Both the position numbers and the translations under genes were made by a program. The notes under the pieces were generated by a model. It saw nothing but the letters and a program-made list of their open reading frames with translations, ran no database searches and was not told the DNA's origin. A DNA stretch of 64,000 bases, taken from the NCBI GenBank assembly GCA_016712345.1, contig JADJRH010000011.1:124001-188000 (forward strand). Reading direction: 5' to 3'. Shown here piece by piece: positions 35,043 through 42,735 of this stretch. Position 1 is the first letter of the stretch; the number at the start of each line of letters is the position of its first letter. The stretch comes from Polyangiaceae bacterium (GTDB taxonomy: Bacteria > Myxococcota_A > Polyangia > Polyangiales > Polyangiaceae).

Positions 35043-35505
35043 GTGCGAAACAGGTTCGATCAACTGGCCAAGCAGATTGGCCGGCAAGCCCTTGGGCGTT
35101 CTGGGGTAACAACGTCCAACCATGAAATAGCCCCTGAAACGCAACATGCCGATCTGCGACATGAGCCCAATCCCGATCGTCAGGCGGAGCGGGACAAGTT
35201 GGGTCTCTTGGGTAGATTTGCGTCGTTGCCTTGTTTGATAGAGGTGTACGGGCATGCTCCCACGGCGGACGAGTTTCGAGCGTGCATCGCCAAGCACCTC
35301 GCCTATTGGCGTCAGCGCAGTCGTGCGGCTCGGAGGCAAAAAAATCTTACCCGCGTTACAGGTGAGCGCCGCCGGGAAGATGCGCAACATTGCGGTTCCC
35401 GACGACGTTCGCCGCCGCATCTTGTCTGAGAGCAACGACGTGGTTCTTCGACGGTGGCTCACCCGAGCCGCCATCGCTACCAACCTTACCGATGTGTTGA
35501 GTTGA
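35043..35505 (+). pseudogene. Decayed copy of a multi-copy myxobacterial hypothetical protein (possible Rpn/PD-(D/E)XK-type)
   Basis: From GTG 35043 the frame reads RNRFDQLAKQIGRQALG and then HADLRHEPNPDRQAERDKLG, which I recall as the start of a protein family common in Sorangium-like genomes, normally 300 residues or more. After a run of seven A near 35339-35345 the sensible sequence continues in another frame: IAVPDDVRRRILSE and RWLTRAAIATNLTDVL, the usual C-terminus of the same family. So the middle is deleted and the frame is shifted. The coding remnant ends at 35505. The N- and C-terminal matches are from memory; the functional class is uncertain. Confidence 0.45.
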
Positions 35506-35514
35506 GTCTCAAAC

Positions 35515-35533
35515 TGTCGCCTGCGAGGCGACA
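35515..35533. terminator. Hairpin after the decayed gene
   Basis: TGTCGCCT (35515-35522) and AGGCGACA (35526-35533) pair perfectly around a 3-base loop, 10 bases after the remnant's stop. There is no T run, so it is at best a weak or factor-aided terminator. Confidence 0.35.
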
Positions 35534-35703
35534 CGCCGCTTTGGAATTGTCGCCTAACAAGCCAACAATAGGCCCGGCGCTGTTGGTTTTGTGGAAGGAA
35601 AAGGCTTTGAAATAAGGGGATCGGGGCAATTCTGACAATCTGGCACGTTCTCTGAAAAGGAGGGGTTTATCGCGGTGCAAAACCGCCAATCAGGAGAACG
35701 GTC

Positions 35704-37512
35704 ATGATAAAGAACAAAACTACCTTTTTCGCAGCTTCGGTTCTTGGTGCCCTTGCCGCCGCCGGTTGTATCGACGGCACACCCGCCGAAAGTGACGAAA
35801 GCCAAGTGGACTCCGGTCAGGAAGAGGAACTGATTGCAGAAGCCGAAAGTGGATTGGCTTCTGAGATGACAATCAACTCGAACCAGCGCATTGTGTACGC
35901 AGCCGGTCAATATTACTCGCAGCCCGATGTGGCGGTAAACCAGTGGGCAGAAGGCTCAACAGCCGTTTGCAACGGCGTTTTGATTGGTCCAAACGTGTTC
36001 TTGTCCGCGGCTCATTGCGGCGCGGGCGGCCCCGTCACGTTTCGCACCTACCGGGATGGTGGTACCGCCGTTTCCAACACGGAGACATTCAACTGCTCGT
36101 ACATGATTCAGACTTTTAACGACACAGATGCTTCTGTCCACTACTGCGCGCCCAACGCCGCGGGTGAAAATCCCGGCGACAAATATGGGTACGTGGACTT
36201 TGACGTGAATGAACCTACCGTGGGTCAACAGGTATACTCGGTATCGGCCAACCTTCAGGCGACCGGAAGTGTGCCGTATGACGCGCGCATGTTTGCCAAC
36301 GGTCAGGTCACCAGTGTGACCGGCGCCGGGCACTGGTTTACCCCATCGGCCGCGCCCAACACGGGCATTGAAATGAACGTGTGGGGAGAAAGTGGAATGA
36401 GCGGATCTCCCCACTTTAACGCAAGCAACCACAAGATGATCATCGGACCGCTTTCTACGGCATCCGACGTCGGCTGGTGGGGCCGAAACGCTCTCTCAAT
36501 GCGCAACTATTTGTATTGGGGATATGTCAACCCCAATTATGACCCGGCGCAGCAGGGTGCAACGGTCAACATTCCCACCGTCCAATCGGTGGGTCTGACG
36601 CCGGCCAATTATTATGGGTGGGCCGATAAAAACCTCGACTGGGAGTTTGACATTCAATATGACCTTGAAAGGGCCCGCGGTGAAACGCAGCGTGACTGGT
36701 ATTTCTTGGGCTTTGAGAGCCAACGGCGCAACGCCTTGTGGGATCCCATTGCGTTCACGTCGTTTGACATTGGTAACCGCTGGGCGCGTATCAATCGAAC
36801 GAGTGGAACCGGATATGCCGACGCGCTTTCGCACCAAAAGCTCAATCTCGCGGCCGGCACATACCGCGTGACACTTTCTACCTATACGCAGTCGGCTGCT
36901 TTCGCCAGCAGCTTGTGGGTAGGTTTCAAGAGCGGAGGTTCTTATTACGGTCAATATGTTCCCAACACGGTGGGCTCGGGTTGGCAAATGCACACCATCA
37001 GTGTAACGGTGCCCGCGGGTGCCCAACTCATGCTCGGAGCCTATGGAACAGCGGACATTTTGGTGTCGGCGCCCAGCATTGTAAAGTCAACGGCCGTTAT
37101 GAACTTTGACACGCACGACAAGCGCACCAACTGGCGCAACGATGTGGATGGAAGCCGCGCCCAAGTTGTGCCCGATGGAACAGTGACGGGTACACCCAAC
37201 TGGGCAGTTCGAGTGACGCAGTCCACCGGATATCCGGTGCGCAACCGTCAACTCGCAATGAACGCCGGCACCACCTACCGGATCTGTTTCGACGCGCGCA
37301 GGCCCAACGCGGCGGGCAATGCGCAGGGTCAACTGCGAGTCGTCAGCGGAGGAACCCAGGTGGTTTCCACAACGTTCTACCCATCGTCGGCGGTGTGGAG
37401 CAACTTCTGTACTTCCACGTTCGTCCCGGGGTCAGATGACAACAACCTGCAGATGCGCGGCATCTCGGGCGACCCATTCTTGGTGGACAACATCACCATC
37501 ACCGCGTTGTGA
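35704..37512 (+). CDS. Trypsin-like serine protease lipoprotein with two C-terminal jelly-roll-like domains
   Basis: 602 residues with CAGGAGAA as ribosome site 5 bases before ATG 35704. Lipobox AAAGC gives Cys22. The protease domain (about 60-285) has LSAAHCG (His104) and ESGMSGSPHF with nucleophile Ser233, in the style of V8/glutamyl-endopeptidase-like enzymes; the Asp of the triad is probably in FNDTDAS or the YVDFDV segment. Residues 300-445 and 455-602 are two beta-rich repeats beginning with a tryptophan-rich strand and ending DPFLVDNITI, like carbohydrate-binding (CBM4/9-like) modules. It should be an extracellular, surface-tethered protease. The gene stands alone, with its own upstream region of nearly 200 bases. 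Confidence 0.8.
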   Translation: MIKNKTTFFAASVLGALAAAGCIDGTPAESDESQVDSGQEEELIAEAESGLASEMTINSNQRIVYAAGQYYSQPDVAVNQWAEGSTAVCNGVLIGPNVFLSAAHCGAGGPVTFRTYRDGGTAVSNTETFNCSYMIQTFNDTDASVHYCAPNAAGENPGDKYGYVDFDVNEPTVGQQVYSVSANLQATGSVPYDARMFANGQVTSVTGAGHWFTPSAAPNTGIEMNVWGESGMSGSPHFNASNHKMIIGPLSTASDVGWWGRNALSMRNYLYWGYVNPNYDPAQQGATVNIPTVQSVGLTPANYYGWADKNLDWEFDIQYDLERARGETQRDWYFLGFESQRRNALWDPIAFTSFDIGNRWARINRTSGTGYADALSHQKLNLAAGTYRVTLSTYTQSAAFASSLWVGFKSGGSYYGQYVPNTVGSGWQMHTISVTVPAGAQLMLGAYGTADILVSAPSIVKSTAVMNFDTHDKRTNWRNDVDGSRAQVVPDGTVTGTPNWAVRVTQSTGYPVRNRQLAMNAGTTYRICFDARRPNAAGNAQGQLRVVSGGTQVVSTTFYPSSAVWSNFCTSTFVPGSDDNNLQMRGISGDPFLVDNITITAL

Positions 37513-37533
37513 TACCACCGTGGGTATACCGTT

Positions 37534-37573
37534 CGGTTGGGTGCGCATCGGTAACTCGGTGTGTACCCAACCG
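37534..37573. terminator. Hairpin between convergent genes
   Basis: CGGTTGGGT (37534-37542) and ACCCAACCG (37565-37573) are perfect inverted halves, 22 bases apart, in the 139-base convergent spacer after the protease gene. No T run follows on the plus strand (C-rich), so the terminator role is tentative. Confidence 0.4.
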
Positions 37574-37651
37574 CCCCGCCCCCCGCAGTTCGACGGGTTG
37601 ACGGCGGGTGATTCACTCAGGCGAACGAACAGTGGTGTTGGAATTGAGGTG

Positions 37652-38866
37652 CTAGAGCCCGCCCGGCGCCCGATGAAAGTGCACACCGCCCCAAAAAAGG
37701 CCGTGGGAGGTGGATTTATGGCGACCGAGGGGAGTATAAAAATCCTCGTTTCCGTCGGCGGCCCAGAGAGCGGTGAAGGCGTCTCGAATGACGCGCTCGG
37801 CGAGTTTTCCGCGGGGTGAAAACCCATATTCAGGTTCTTGCGAAACGTCGGCCGGATCTGCGTACACACGCCATACAAAAAAGCCTGCAAACCAGGGTTT
37901 TTCAAACATACCATGGAGCAGAGCGTACGTGGCTTCAGCCTGATCGTTTTCACTCAGAACGATCTGCTTCATGTCTTCAGGCCAGATCCACGGTTTGACG
38001 GCCGGGTTTGTGACGGTTTTATACCCGATCTCGGTGAGCAAAATGGGCTTTTTTTCGGTTTTGGCGAGCCGCTCCAACTTGGACGTGACACGTTGCCCAC
38101 CTTCACAGAGTTCAGCGAGGGACGCGCCTTCGTTTTCTGCGAGTGGGTAGAAAGCGTTGATGCCGATCACGTCGAGTTGCTGCAAAATGGCTGTTTGGTC
38201 GACGTCGTCCCAATTGGCGGAGTACGTTAATAAACCCCTATACCTGGAGCGAACCCCGTGGATAATGGGTAGAAACAACTCCGCCCTTGATGTGGTTACC
38301 CAACTCCGAAGTTCTACCCCGACGCTCAACATTTCTGCCCCACCTTCTTCGGCAACGTCGGCCCAGTGGAGTAGAAATTGAGCGTATGACTCGGCCCAGG
38401 TGGCCCACCCTTCATCGGAGCCGGGATCGATCAGCGCTCGCCACTCGCCTGACATGACCCAAAGGTGAGGCACAAGAAGCACTTTGAGGCCGCGCTGATG
38501 AGCCAACTCAATGCCTTTGAGAACCGCGGCTCGATTTTCTTCAAACGGCGCTTCAAAGGTGAGGTCAACTCCTCTACCCGTCAGATTTTCTACCCGTCCA
38601 AATGGGGTGAGGCTGACCCAGGTGGCTCCCATTTGCACCGCTTCGTCGAGGGCGCGTGTGTACGCTTCAGTGCCGTAGCCTTTGCCGGAGTGGCGTGCGT
38701 TTTCAATCGGTCCAATGGTTAGACCCCTCATTCCGCCGGCCGAAACGTCGGCCCATGCGCTTTCACGTTGGGGAGGTAACAACACCGTTCGGGCATGCGC
38801 AGCGAACGACAAAGAAAGAGGGATGGCAAAGGCGGCCGCTCCAACGAGCTTGGGAAACTGTACCAC
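37652..38866 (-). CDS. Exported TIM-barrel glycosidase, GH113-like
   Basis: 404 residues with a signal peptide (cleavage near AAHART). The rest fits a glycoside hydrolase (alpha/beta)8 barrel: RGLTIGPIENARHSGKGYG, GATWVSLTPFGRV, GLKVLLVPHLWV, then VGVELRSWV on strand 4 with a candidate acid/base Glu, ANWDDVD, DVIGINAFYPL, and ILLTEIGYK on strand 7 with the likely nucleophile Glu. GH113 enzymes are beta-mannanases, and this protein is close to uncharacterised relatives of that group. Substrate is therefore uncertain. It converges on the protease gene. Its start lies 336 bases from the next gene upstream. Confidence 0.72.
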   Translation of the reverse strand: MVQFPKLVGAAAFAIPLSLSFAAHARTVLLPPQRESAWADVSAGGMRGLTIGPIENARHSGKGYGTEAYTRALDEAVQMGATWVSLTPFGRVENLTGRGVDLTFEAPFEENRAAVLKGIELAHQRGLKVLLVPHLWVMSGEWRALIDPGSDEGWATWAESYAQFLLHWADVAEEGGAEMLSVGVELRSWVTTSRAELFLPIIHGVRSRYRGLLTYSANWDDVDQTAILQQLDVIGINAFYPLAENEGASLAELCEGGQRVTSKLERLAKTEKKPILLTEIGYKTVTNPAVKPWIWPEDMKQIVLSENDQAEATYALLHGMFEKPWFAGFFVWRVYADPADVSQEPEYGFSPRGKLAERVIRDAFTALWAADGNEDFYTPLGRHKSTSHGLFWGGVHFHRAPGGL

Positions 38867-39202
38867 GACGGCGTTCTCTACAATACCTCAGCCCTAAATG
38901 CTATTGGAAGGTCGTCTTGGGCTCGGTGGTATGTTCATGATGCCTCCCCTCGTCGCGCCTTGCGGCGCGCCGGTCCCCTCCAAGGCGCTCGCCCGCTCGC
39001 GCCGGAGGGGACACTTCATCGGTACTCTTCAAGCGGGGGAGGTTGTTCCCATGTCCGGTGTTGATCTACCCAACCATCCACTTGCTGAACCTAACGCTGC
39101 AATGCGGGGCCGCTCTTTGCCCAGCGCGCGCGTGAGCGTTGCAGGGTCAAGATCCTCCGCGGTTTCTGATGGCCGCCGACGCTCCCAAGCAAACGTCCAG
39201 CC
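38867..39202. other. Intergenic region, 336 bases, with one large hairpin
   Basis: No frame of coding quality. The main structure is a stem at 38973-39012: GTCCCCTCC, two bulged A, GGCGC, a 10-base loop, GCGCC, GGAGGGGAC (14 pairs). It is downstream of the small gene at 39203-39526 (minus strand), so it could end that transcript, although no T run follows. The G+C of this stretch is uneven, which fits a junction region. Confidence 0.5.
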
Positions 39203-39526
39203 TCACCCGTCAATGTCAATGCCGAGCTGCCTGGCCTCGAGCGGAGTGAGGCCCATTGCGACCGAGATCCTGAGCATCTCGGGTACACCTCTGGCCTGAC
39301 TATACGCCTCAAGGATAATCTCCGAGCGCTCGGTCTCAGGTACACTTCCCCAATCGTCCCACGAGACGTAGACTCGAAGATTGTTGGAGAGGCGCACGTC
39401 CTCCTCAACGATCTTCGGAAAATCGGGGAGCCCCGGCTCGTTCCTTATGTGGCGCACAAGCTCCGCAACAAATCTGTCATGCTCGGGGTGGTCCCTCGGT
39501 CCCAGACGTTTTCTAATAACGGGCAT
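39203..39526 (-). CDS. Small conserved-looking protein, possible antitoxin or partner of the upstream gene
   Basis: 107 residues, soluble, acidic, no membrane or signal segment. Segments such as VYVSWDDWGSVPETERSEII and LRISVAMGLTPLEARQLGI look like a folded alpha/beta domain; I have a faint memory of similar small proteins that carry a V-x-W-D-x-W strand, but cannot name the family. It starts 7 bases after the stop of the HEPN-like gene and is almost certainly cotranscribed with it. Two-gene units of this size and spacing are often toxin-antitoxin pairs; that is inference here. Confidence 0.55.
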   Translation of the reverse strand: MPVIRKRLGPRDHPEHDRFVAELVRHIRNEPGLPDFPKIVEEDVRLSNNLRVYVSWDDWGSVPETERSEIILEAYSQARGVPEMLRISVAMGLTPLEARQLGIDIDG

Positions 39527-39533
39527 AGCTTCC

Positions 39534-40028
39534 TCACGTATACAATGCGACGTAATGGTTGTCTATCCAATCGACCGCGGCGGCGAGCTGTTCAAGATCC
39601 GTACGAGACGAGTACGCTCGTTTATACCGCATTTCGATCCACCACCGATCGTAGACAGCATCCACAGCGACCTTCAATGACGCTTCCGTGGCGGCAGGAA
39701 GCGGACGGGCGGCGGCGCGGCGGTGTTCGATCAGTAGGTCACCCCAGAATCGAATGCTGTGAAATCCCTCGCGAGGCGCCGTTACGTGCAGCACATGCGC
39801 CCTCGCTTGGGCCGTGTTTAGTTCGGCATGGCCGATTGGCTGGACGATCGTAAAGCCCGAGAAGCGAAAATAAGCGCATTTTACGGCGATTTCTGCAGCA
39901 TACCCAAGAACGTAAACTGCGCCCGGGTCTCGGTTTGTGGCCCAAAGCGACATCCCATCCCATAGGCGCTCTGATCTGGCCTGCTCATACTCCTGGATGC
40001 AGTCAAACGCTGGCATCAGCGCGCGCAT
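39534..40028 (-). CDS. HEPN-like helical protein
   Basis: 164 residues, helical. The segment VLGYAAEIAVKCAYFRFSGF resembles the conserved helix of HEPN proteins (GYAAE..LK), and the overall size and helix pattern fit that superfamily, which includes RNases and toxin components as well as non-catalytic adaptors. The catalytic R-x4-6-H motif is not obvious, so it may be inactive or use another residue. It is followed after 7 bases by the 107-residue gene. The TIR-like frame lies about 290 bases upstream on the same strand; those bases contain no convincing gene. The family call is tentative. Confidence 0.5.
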   Translation of the reverse strand: MRALMPAFDCIQEYEQARSERLWDGMSLWATNRDPGAVYVLGYAAEIAVKCAYFRFSGFTIVQPIGHAELNTAQARAHVLHVTAPREGFHSIRFWGDLLIEHRRAAARPLPAATEASLKVAVDAVYDRWWIEMRYKRAYSSRTDLEQLAAAVDWIDNHYVALYT

Positions 40029-40320
40029 GTTTCTACCCCGCTCCTACCATCTACCAACGATGCCATAACGGTACGTTCGCGGCAAGCGGTTTGAGCCGGC
40101 TCGCGAGTGCGGAGCGTCGATCGCGATGTCCTGGTTGACTCCCGCAGCACCGGCGGAAGCAAGGCGTTTGTCATGTTACCGCCGTATAAGTTGAAACGGC
40201 TCTTGGGGATTCTCACGAATCCACCACTGCCCGTCTGCATCAAGACACGCGGCAGGTGAGCGGTTTCCGCCCGCGGCGTCGTATAGATGAAGACAACCAT
40301 CCTTGGACCGGGTGTCGAGA

Positions 40321-40695
40321 TCATAGCCAACACCCATTTTCATCCGCTCGTCGCGTCCTTGCACGAAGAGCAACCAGTGCGGCTTGCCCTGATGGCTGCT
40401 CGTGGTATCGGGATGACCCGGGCCCCTGCCCGTGATGGCGCTCGACGACTTGAGCAATATGGTTGGCGTGCGAGTCAAGCGACGCCAAGAGGTCAGCACT
40501 CACCAAGAAAAGGACGACATCTGCCGAAGCCAATTCGAGTCGAACGGCGGCTTCGTGGTCTTCGCCGACGCCGATATCTCCCTCGTCGCGGACCCGGCAG
40601 ACTCCACGGGCTTCCAGTGGAGAAAGATGCTTACGTAGTTCATCACGGTGCCATCTATCCTCGGCCGCGAAGCAAATAAACACGTTCGGTCTCAC
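40321..40695 (-). CDS. TIR-domain protein, probably truncated or frameshifted
   Basis: From GTG 40695 the first 70 residues match a bacterial TIR domain: VFICFAAEDRWHRDELRKHL, then a DEGDIGVGEDHEAAV segment, then ADVVLFLVSADLLASL. TIR domains cleave NAD+ in many anti-phage systems (Thoeris, CBASS effectors and others); the catalytic Glu would be in the E-rich segment around GEDHEAA. After about residue 72 the sequence loses TIR character and ends at 124 residues. A second frame, 40176-40499 on the same strand, continues with more natural-looking protein (GRDERMKMGVGYDLD and later DADGQWWIRENP), so a frameshift near 40480 may have broken a longer gene. No clear ribosome site. Confidence 0.5.
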   Translation of the reverse strand: MRPNVFICFAAEDRWHRDELRKHLSPLEARGVCRVRDEGDIGVGEDHEAAVRLELASADVVLFLVSADLLASLDSHANHIAQVVERHHGQGPGSSRYHEQPSGQAALVALRARTRRADENGCWL

Positions 40696-41028
40696 CGATG
40701 ATCATTGTGGCCTGAACACAGTTCGCATGCAAGCTCCTGCGCAGCGGCCTTCGTTCCTTATTCTACACACGGCAGCTTTCGAATGGGTAGGTTCCTCCAT
40801 GGGTAGATGATTCATGCGTCTCCCTCCGGGGGGCAGCGAGCACAGAACGACGCTCAAGGTGGGCGCCATACGAGAGAAACGGCGTTTTGGAGAAGAAGCG
40901 CCATTTCTGGGAATGTGAATGCGGGCGGGGGCGTCCCCTGAAATGTCCACACGTGGTGGTACGAATCTCCACACAACTTGCACACGCTGCGCGAAGGCCG
41001 GGCGTTCTTCGGCGCAAGGAGAGTGACG
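40696..41028. other. Intergenic region, 333 bases, divergent
   Basis: Space between the TIR-like gene (minus) and the CreD-like gene (plus). I see no gene. It contains a GGGTAGA word at 40801 and a ribosome site (CAAGGAGAG) at its right edge belonging to the CreD-like gene. Promoters for both genes must be here but none can be read with confidence. Confidence 0.4.
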
Positions 41029-42327
41029 ATGAAACGACTGATTGCCATCTTTGTGATTTGGCTCGGCTGCGCTGTCGCCTGGGTGGTTTTGGGGTCGGCC
41101 TTGGTGGTGCGATCGGGTGAAGCGTCGAGTGAGATCACAAGTGAAGTGCAGAAGCTGTGGGGGCCGCCGATGCAGCAAATGCCACCGCAGGTCTTTAAAC
41201 ATCAGGCTCCCGCGGTGGTGGTAGAACAAGGCGCGTCGCGCGAGAACCTGACTCCGGCGCCGGAAGTGGCTCTTGCAGGGTCAAACATTGCTGTTCGGTT
41301 GGATTTGACCCATCGTCAAAAGGGGCTTTTGTGGTTTCCCACGTACGATGTGGAGTTTGCCGCAACGTACACTTTTAGTAACGACTCGATGGAAGATCGA
41401 AACGTCGTGATCGAGTTTCCACTTCAGCCGGGGGACGTTGTGTATGACGGATTTTTGGTGACAGATGGTGAAAATCAGCCGGTGGAGGTGGCTATTCGCG
41501 ATGGGGCGGCGCGGTTTGAACAGTCGTTTGCTCCGGGAGAACGGCGCGACTTTGGGGTAAAGTATAAGTCGCGTGGAACGTCTCAATGGCAATATGCCCT
41601 GACGGCGGGGACGGGTAAGGTGAAACAGTTTCGACTGTCGCTCGATACCAACTTTGAGCAGATTGACTTTTTGCCAGGATCCCTTTCACCGTCCGAAAAA
41701 AGCGCAAACGGGGCGGGGTTTCATGCGGATTGGAACTTTGACAGTTTGATCGCTTCTTCGTCGATTGGAATGGAGTTGCCTCAAAAGGTAAACCCCGGTC
41801 CGTTGGCAACGCGAATTACGTTTTTTGCGCCGGTGGGGTTGCTTTTCTTTTTCTTTGTGGTGGCGATTTTTTCAGCGGCTCAAAAGCGTGAAATTCACCC
41901 GCTCAACTACCTGTTCTTCGGTTGTGCTTTTTTCGCCTACCATTTGCTGTTTTCTTACCTGGTAGACCACTTGGAAATTGGGCCGTCGTTGGCAATTGCG
42001 TCGGTGGTGAGCGTGCTGCTCTTGGTGACGTATGCGCGGCTTTTCGTGGGGTGGAAGTTTGCGCTTCGCGAAATGGGTATTGCGCAAAGCCTTTATTTGG
42101 TGCTCTTTTCGGTGACGTTTTTGTGGAAGGGGTTTACCGGATTGTCGATCTCGTGGGGGGCGATTCTGTCGCTCTTTGTGATGATGCAGGTGACGGGTAG
42201 AGCCAAGTGGAATGAAGCGCTCGCGCCCCGCGGAAAGTTACCCAAGGCTCCCGGTTTTGGACCGGCCGGTGAGTCTGCGAACGAGTTCGTAGACGGACCT
42301 ACCCATCCATACCAAAATGCCGAGTAA
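41029..42327 (+). CDS. Inner-membrane protein of the CreD family
   Basis: 432 residues from ATG 41029, which has AAGGAGAG 5-12 bases upstream; the frame extends 17 codons more but without membrane character. One N-terminal span is followed by a large periplasmic beta-rich domain (RQKGLLWFPTYDVEFAATY), then four or five spans beginning near HPLNYLFFGCAFFAYHLLF. This layout is that of CreD (colicin-tolerance protein), a member of the CreBC regulon in enterobacteria, with unknown biochemical role in envelope maintenance. It sits alone, without CreB or CreC. Its 3' end overlaps by 90 bases the end of the antisense membrane-protein gene. Confidence 0.7.
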   Translation: MKRLIAIFVIWLGCAVAWVVLGSALVVRSGEASSEITSEVQKLWGPPMQQMPPQVFKHQAPAVVVEQGASRENLTPAPEVALAGSNIAVRLDLTHRQKGLLWFPTYDVEFAATYTFSNDSMEDRNVVIEFPLQPGDVVYDGFLVTDGENQPVEVAIRDGAARFEQSFAPGERRDFGVKYKSRGTSQWQYALTAGTGKVKQFRLSLDTNFEQIDFLPGSLSPSEKSANGAGFHADWNFDSLIASSSIGMELPQKVNPGPLATRITFFAPVGLLFFFFVVAIFSAAQKREIHPLNYLFFGCAFFAYHLLFSYLVDHLEIGPSLAIASVVSVLLLVTYARLFVGWKFALREMGIAQSLYLVLFSVTFLWKGFTGLSISWGAILSLFVMMQVTGRAKWNEALAPRGKLPKAPGFGPAGESANEFVDGPTHPYQNAE

Positions 42328-42735
42328 GACGGCGGCTCCAGCCGCGGCGATAAAACCGGTTCGCGCGTCTTGGAGTTTGGCGGGGCTGAGCGACAGCAAT
42401 CTATCCACAAGTTCTGAAATAACGCCTTGAACGAGGCAGGCAAAAGCGCATTGACCGACGCCGATGGCAAGGCCCTTTGTATAATTGGGTGAGCGCGTGA
42501 CGTACCCCCAGGCGACCAGCGACAGGGGGCCAAAGTTATAAAGGGCAGAACCCCAACTTGCCCAGCCCCACACCCAGGTTTTTTCTTCTGCGGTCATCCG
42601 CTTTCGATCGGCGAGTTGAATGCCGAGCGGGAGGATGATCCCAAGAGTCATCTGAAAGACCAGAAAGAAAACGTTCACGGGTAGCCAGATCAGCGGGCGT
42701 CGCTGAGGCGCTTGCAATAATCCGCTGCGAGCCAT
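42238..42735 (-). CDS. Membrane protein, three or four spans, unknown
   Basis: About 165 residues. Spans are seen at LPVNVFFLVFQMTLGIILPLG, near SALYNFGPLSLVAWGYV, then AIGVGQCAFACLVQGVI and a last one near FIAAAGAAVLLGILVWMG. No family recognised. The start is uncertain: ATG 42735 overlaps the upstream SGNH gene by 46 bases, whereas a CTG or GTG near 42685-42670 would fit just after that gene's stop. Both genes are on the minus strand and close enough to share a message. Its last 90 bases are antisense to the end of the CreD-like gene. Confidence 0.5.
   Translation of the reverse strand: MARSGLLQAPQRRPLIWLPVNVFFLVFQMTLGIILPLGIQLADRKRMTAEEKTWVWGWASWGSALYNFGPLSLVAWGYVTRSPNYTKGLAIGVGQCAFACLVQGVISELVDRLLSLSPAKLQDARTGFIAAAGAAVLLGILVWMGRSVYELVRRLTGRSKTGSLG

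Noticed and set aside
34890..35534. 214-codon minus-strand frame in the gap before the trypsin-like gene
   Set aside because: It has no motif, and the plus strand carries recognisable remnants of a protein family in the same place.
35630..35700. Sigma54 promoter before the trypsin-like gene
   Set aside because: TGGCAC is present near 35640 but the matching GC element at the required 10-base spacing is missing.
38867..39202. Integron attC-type site
   Set aside because: Short CTAACGC and GCGTTG segments are present but do not form the paired simple sites of attC.
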